Shown in pieces: positions 60,824-64,000 of a DNA stretch of 64,000 nucleotides (positions within the stretch are counted from its first letter, which is position 1; the number at the start of each line of letters is the position of its first letter). The translations under genes were made by a program, and so were the position numbers. The stretch is taken from NCBI GenBank assembly GCA_029865265.1, contig JAOUHG010000005.1, forward strand, positions 1 to 64,000, read 5' to 3'. The notes beneath the pieces were generated by a model. It was not told where the DNA came from. It worked only from the letters and a program-made list of their open reading frames with translations, and made no database searches. The DNA comes from Candidatus Krumholzibacteriia bacterium. Lineage in GTDB: Bacteria; Krumholzibacteriota; Krumholzibacteriia; WVZY01; JAKEHA01.

Positions 60824-61843
60824 ATGAGTCGGGAATCCATTCATTCCAACGGAAACGGCGCGGTCGGCTATCCGACCGACGCCATCATTGCGCTCACCTA
60901 CCGCTGCGACGCACGCTGCGAGATGTGCAACATCTGGCAGCTCAAGCCGCAGGAGTTCCTCTCCATCGACGACTACGCCAAGATCCCCTCGTCGCTCAAG
61001 GACATCAACGTCTCGGGCGGGGAGGCGTTTATGCGCAAGGACGTGGTGGACATCGTCAAGGTGATCCACGAGAAGTGTGGCGACCCGCGCATCGTCATCT
61101 CCACCAACGGATTCCGTACCGAGATGATCGTCTCCGCCATGGAGGAACTGCGCCGCACCATTCCCAATATCGGCATCGGTGTTTCCCTGGACGGTTTCGG
61201 TGACACGCACAACCGCATCCGCGGCGTCGCCCACGCGTGGGAGAACGCCACCGCCACGCTGCGCCAGTTGAGGGAGCGGGGTTTCGAGAACATCCGCATC
61301 GGCTTTACCGCCATGAACGAGAACATCCACGAGATGCGCCGCGTGTACGATTTTGCGAACGAGATGGGTGTGCAGTTCACGACCGCTGTCGCGCAGAATT
61401 CGGATATCTACTTCTCAACCCAGGTCAACCAGGACGTTTCCTCGCAGACGCTGTATGACGCGCTGGGTTACGTGATGAAGGAGGAGCTGCGCAGCTATCA
61501 CCCCAAGCGCTGGCTGCGCGCCTACTTCGAGAACGGAACCCTGGTGTTCAACCAGGAGAAGCGGCGCATTCTGGAGTGCCGCGCGGGTATCGATTTCTTC
61601 TATCTCGCCCCGGAAGGCATCGTGTATCCGTGCCTGACGATTCCGTCGCCAATGGGCGACCTCAAGGGGCGATCGTTCGAAGACGTGTGGGAATCGGGAC
61701 AGGCCGATGTGGTGCGCCATGAGATCGACGGTTGCGAGCAGTGCTGGATGATCTGCACGGCGCGCTCGTCGCTCAAGAAGAACCTTCCGCGCGCCGCGGG
61801 CTGGATCATGCGCGAGAAGTTCCGCTCCCACGTGTCGCGGTAG
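60824..61843 (+). CDS. Radical SAM protein with SPASM-like cysteine-rich C-terminus
   Basis: This 339-residue enzyme has the radical SAM cluster motif Cys28-x3-Cys32-x2-Cys35 (YRCDARCEMCNIW), the GGE-type SAM motif NVSGGEAFMRKD, and STNGFRT and GVSLDGFGDTHNRIRG as later barrel strands. The C-terminus has FFYLAPEGIVYPCLTIPSPMGDL and CEQCWMICTA, cysteines suited to an extra Fe-S cluster as in SPASM/twitch domains. It is one base after a GT4 gene in an exopolysaccharide locus and ahead of another. The substrate could be a sugar, lipid or peptide; sequence does not tell. Confidence 0.9.
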   Translation: MSRESIHSNGNGAVGYPTDAIIALTYRCDARCEMCNIWQLKPQEFLSIDDYAKIPSSLKDINVSGGEAFMRKDVVDIVKVIHEKCGDPRIVISTNGFRTEMIVSAMEELRRTIPNIGIGVSLDGFGDTHNRIRGVAHAWENATATLRQLRERGFENIRIGFTAMNENIHEMRRVYDFANEMGVQFTTAVAQNSDIYFSTQVNQDVSSQTLYDALGYVMKEELRSYHPKRWLRAYFENGTLVFNQEKRRILECRAGIDFFYLAPEGIVYPCLTIPSPMGDLKGRSFEDVWESGQADVVRHEIDGCEQCWMICTARSSLKKNLPRAAGWIMREKFRSHVSR

Positions 61844-61929
61844 GGCCGGCGCAGTACCGGCCGGTCGTCCGTGGCAGTACTCGACACTGGCAGATTCTCG
61901 TTTCCGGCGCCCCCCGCCGGGTTCGTCGC

Positions 61930-63075
61930 ATGACAAGGCGCACCGGCATGCGTCCGCTTCGCATCGCGATGATCGGGCAGAAGGGCCTCCCCGCGCGCTA
62001 CGGCGGCGTGGAGACGCACGTGGAGAACGTGGCCGTGCGCCTGGCGGCGCGCGGGCACCGCGTGCGCGCCTATTGCCGCTCACGCCTGCGGCCGCGCGAC
62101 GGCACCGCCGGCGGCTCCTACCGAGGCGTGGAACTCGCCTTCCGCCCCAGCATCAACAGCAAGCACCTCGACGCCGCCTCGCACACGTTCCTGTGTGCGG
62201 CGGAGTCTGCGTTCGTGCATTCCTCCGACATTGTCCACCTGCACGGCATCGGTCCGTCGGCCTTCGCGCCGGTGGCCGGGCTGGGCGGGCGGCGGGTGGT
62301 GTCAACCTTTCATGCCCTCGACTGGCGCCAACTCAAGTGGGGCACGCGTGCCAAAGCATTCCTCAAGCGCGGGGAGCATATCGGAGCCCGGCACAGCGAC
62401 GGCGTGATCGCGGTTTCGCGCCTGATGCAGCGCTACATCCAGAGCGAGCACGGCGTGGAAGCCACCTGGATCCCCAACGGTGCAACCATGCCCGTGCGAA
62501 CGCCCGGCACCGGCGCGCTCGAACGGCGCGGTCTCACCCCCGGGGGCTACCTGCTCACCGTGGGGAGGATCATCCCCGACCGCGACCTGCATACGCTCAT
62601 CGAGGCCTTCACGCAGTCGCACCGGCCCAAGCACCTGGTGATCGTGGGCTCGGAAACGCCGAAGACCGCGTACGGCCGGATGCTCGAGAACCTGGCCAGC
62701 GACCGCGTGCTGTTCACCGGGGACGTCTTCGGGGAGGAACTGGAGGAACTCTACGCGCATTGCCTCATCTACTGTCTTGCGTCGCGGGTGGAAGGTCTGC
62801 CGATCACGGTGTGCGAGGCCATGGCGCACGCCCGTCCGCTCATCTTGAGCGACATCCCGGAGAACGTGGAGGTGGGTGGGGAGGCGGCGCGATATTTCCG
62901 CTGCGGGGACGTAAATGCGCTCCTGCAGACCATCGAGGACCTGGTGGCGGACGACCCCGGCCGTGCGGCGCTCTCCGCCGATGCCCGGCGGCGCTGTCAG
63001 AGCGTCTACAACTGGGATCTGGTGGCGGATCAGGTCGAGGCCTATTACTACCGTCTCATGGAGGGCAGGGGCTGA
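61930..63075 (+). CDS. GT4 glycosyltransferase with DUF1972 N-terminus (rhamnosyltransferase-like)
   Basis: This 381-residue enzyme opens LRIAMIGQKGLPARYGGVETHVENVA, the clear DUF1972 signature of rhamnosyl- and related transferases. HLHGIGPSAF, STFHALDWRQLKWG, IAVSRLMQRYI, WIPNGATMP and the donor region SRVEGLPITVCEAMAHARPLILSDIPENVEV follow. ATG 61930 is used; ATG 61948 is a close alternative. It is the last glycosyltransferase of the locus, 86 bases after the radical SAM gene, and precedes a SPOR lipoprotein gene. Confidence 0.9.
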   Translation: MTRRTGMRPLRIAMIGQKGLPARYGGVETHVENVAVRLAARGHRVRAYCRSRLRPRDGTAGGSYRGVELAFRPSINSKHLDAASHTFLCAAESAFVHSSDIVHLHGIGPSAFAPVAGLGGRRVVSTFHALDWRQLKWGTRAKAFLKRGEHIGARHSDGVIAVSRLMQRYIQSEHGVEATWIPNGATMPVRTPGTGALERRGLTPGGYLLTVGRIIPDRDLHTLIEAFTQSHRPKHLVIVGSETPKTAYGRMLENLASDRVLFTGDVFGEELEELYAHCLIYCLASRVEGLPITVCEAMAHARPLILSDIPENVEVGGEAARYFRCGDVNALLQTIEDLVADDPGRAALSADARRRCQSVYNWDLVADQVEAYYYRLMEGRG

Positions 63076-63127
63076 GCCGGGCGGTTTCTCTTTCCGGAGA
63101 CGCGCGCGCGGTGATATGGTGACGCGC

Positions 63128-63658
63128 ATGAGATCGAGAATCGGTCTGCAGCTTGTGATGGTGGCAGCGGTGCTCTGCGCCTGCGCGTCGCAGCCCCGTC
63201 ACAAGTCCGCGACGCCGGAGCGGGCCACTGCGTCGAAGCCGTACGACTTCCGCACCGAGGGAACCGTTCCGCCGGCGGGCGCCGATGCCGCCCCGGTGGA
63301 AGCGGATGTCGAGGAGATGCCCCTGTCGGGGGACGCGATCGAGGTCAGCGAGGCGGAGGTGCCACCCCCGCCGGACACTCTGATGGCGGTCGCGCCGGCT
63401 GACAGTACCACCGACGGATTCCGCATCCAGGTGTTCGCATCCGCGGACCGGGAGGTGGCGGAGAACGCGGCGAGCGTGGCGGAGCAGCGGCTCGGGCTCT
63501 CCGCCTATACCGACCTGGAGGCGGGGATGTACAAGGTCCGCGTGGGTGACTACCAGGGGCGGCCGGCCGCCGAGGCGGCCCTGAAGACCTTCCGCAGTCA
63601 CTATTATCCGGATGCGTGGATCGTTCCGGCCCGGGTGCGCGTTCCCCGCACCCCCTGA
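63128..63658 (+). CDS. SPOR domain lipoprotein
   Basis: This 176-residue protein has a signal peptide with lipobox LCAC, a long Pro/Ala/Glu-rich linker (about 25-95) and a C-terminal SPOR domain (about 98-172) reading FRIQVFASADREVAENAA, YKVRVGDYQGRPAAEAAL. SPOR domains bind denuded peptidoglycan at division sites or, in some proteins, other glycans. It should sit in the outer membrane facing the periplasm. ATG 63128 is used; ATG 63116 and GTG 63119 are in-frame alternatives. It follows the exopolysaccharide locus. Confidence 0.88.
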   Translation: MRSRIGLQLVMVAAVLCACASQPRHKSATPERATASKPYDFRTEGTVPPAGADAAPVEADVEEMPLSGDAIEVSEAEVPPPPDTLMAVAPADSTTDGFRIQVFASADREVAENAASVAEQRLGLSAYTDLEAGMYKVRVGDYQGRPAAEAALKTFRSHYYPDAWIVPARVRVPRTP

Positions 63659-63692
63659 CACGCGGCCCGCGGGAGCCGCTTCCGGCGGGGAG

Positions 63693-63720
63693 TTGACAAG
63701 GCGCGATTCGTGGCTATAAT
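63693..63720 (+). promoter_or_regulatory. Consensus sigma70-type promoter of tRNA-Gly
   Basis: Perfect TTGACA (63693-63698) and perfect TATAAT (63715-63720) boxes are separated by 16 bases. The tRNA-Gly gene begins 24 bases after the -10. It is the strongest promoter in the window. Confidence 0.85.
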
Positions 63721-63744
63721 GGCTGGACGCAAACGACTTACGGA

Positions 63745-63819
63745 GCGGGAATAGCTCAGTGGTAGAGCTCCACCTTGCCAAGGTGGATGTCGCGGGTTCG
63801 AATCCCGTTTCCCGCTCCA
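63745..63819 (+). tRNA. tRNA-Gly, anticodon GCC
   Basis: A full cloverleaf can be drawn: 7-bp acceptor GCGGGAA/TTCCCGC, D stem GCTC/GAGC, anticodon stem CCACC/GGTGG with loop TTGCCAA, and T arm GCGGG-TTCGAAT-CCCGT. The discriminator is T and CCA is encoded (63817-63819). Anticodon GCC reads GGC and GGU. Confidence 0.97.
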
Positions 63820-63842
63820 TTTTTCTTTCCAACCGTGAATGT

Positions 63843-63870
63843 CCGGCCGCTCTCAGGCCGGCTTCTCTTT
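63843..63870 (+). terminator. Possible terminator between the two tRNA genes
   Basis: CCGGCC (63843-63848) pairs with GGCCGG (63856-63861) over a 7-base loop, followed by CTTCTCTTT. It may end some tRNA-Gly transcripts. The tRNA-Cys gene begins four bases later, so read-through or processing is also possible. Confidence 0.5.
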
Positions 63871-63874
63871 CGGG

Positions 63875-63949
63875 GGCGGCATAGCCAAGTGGCTAAGGCG
63901 ACGGTCTGCAAAACCGTTATCCCCGGTTCGAATCCGGGTGCCGCCTCCA
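63875..63949 (+). tRNA. tRNA-Cys, anticodon GCA
   Basis: A full cloverleaf can be drawn: acceptor GGCGGCA/TGCCGCC, anticodon stem ACGGT/ACCGT with loop CTGCAAA, and T arm CCCGG-TTCGAAT-CCGGG. The discriminator base is T, the identity element expected for cysteine, and CCA is encoded at 63947-63949. Confidence 0.97.
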
Positions 63950-63972
63950 TGCACACCCAGGCGAGACTACCG

Positions 63973-64000
63973 ATGCGCGTGCTGGCCGTGGCCGCCGCGC
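63973..64000 (+). CDS. Possible start of a gene cut by the window end
   Basis: An ATG followed by CGC GTG CTG GCC GTG GCC GCC GCG would encode MRVLAVAAA, which looks like the start of a signal peptide. An in-frame ATG also lies at 63949 at the tRNA end. Only nine codons are visible, so this is a guess. Confidence 0.2.

Overview
The window is GC-rich (roughly two thirds G+C by eye), densely coded DNA. Many neighbouring genes overlap by 1-4 bases (ATGA, GTGA, TTGA). The encoded cell is Gram-negative: it has an MsbA-type lipid A flippase, four GT9 (heptosyltransferase-like) enzymes, split heptose-activation genes and a Wza-type outer-membrane export lipoprotein. It also makes bacillithiol and carries a Minf_1886-type protein and a Gld-like ABC system. 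This mix suits an uncultured lineage near the FCB or Gemmatimonadota-type phyla, but the phylum is inference. I saw no transposase, phage gene or CRISPR array.

Layout. Positions 1-752 hold two facing terminator-like hairpins and a small lipoprotein gene. Positions 1082-7241 form a tight operon: nadB, a SAM methyltransferase, bshC, bshB, bshA and a Minf_1886 family gene; a HIT-family gene follows on the other strand. Positions 7901-12561 are the conserved prkA-yeaH-spoVR set. On the minus strand, 18563 down to 12558 is a six-gene run: ABC ATPase, ABC permease, GldG-like protein, DUF4340 protein, Memo-like protein and AMMECR1-like protein. A divergent promoter pair separates it from two envelope proteins and a membrane-anchored Ser/Thr kinase. 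Positions 21530-24860 hold a DUF72 protein, a GT-C membrane glycosyltransferase and a lipoprotein. Then come hsp20 and lon behind a good sigma70-type promoter.

Positions 27927-39092 are a lipopolysaccharide core/O-antigen region: GT9, msbA, waaF-like, heptose kinase, heptose adenylyltransferase, two more GT9, a GT4, a DUF3108 protein and an O-antigen ligase/polymerase. Converging on it is a three-gene minus-strand module (39073-42209): a membrane sulfatase-fold protein, a NoeA-like two-domain methyltransferase and a 72-residue membrane protein.

Positions 42345-63075 are a large exopolysaccharide locus. It begins with a recognisable promoter and a leader that can fold into strong hairpins, followed by a phosphoglycosyl transferase, Wza, Wzz, a secretion-type ATPase and a CpsD-like protein with degraded ATP-binding motifs. 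Next are a nucleotidyltransferase-like protein and a phosphodiesterase-like protein, a Wzx flippase, several glycosyltransferases, a DegT aminotransferase, a second phosphoglycosyl transferase, a Gfo/Idh/MocA dehydrogenase and a radical SAM enzyme. A SPOR lipoprotein and two tRNA genes (Gly-GCC, Cys-GCA) close the window.

The best candidates for new biology are the methyltransferase inside the bacillithiol operon, the structured leader before the exopolysaccharide locus, the kinase-fold/methyltransferase module at 39-42 kb, the CpsD-like protein without its P-loop lysine, and the nucleotidyltransferase/phosphodiesterase pair.
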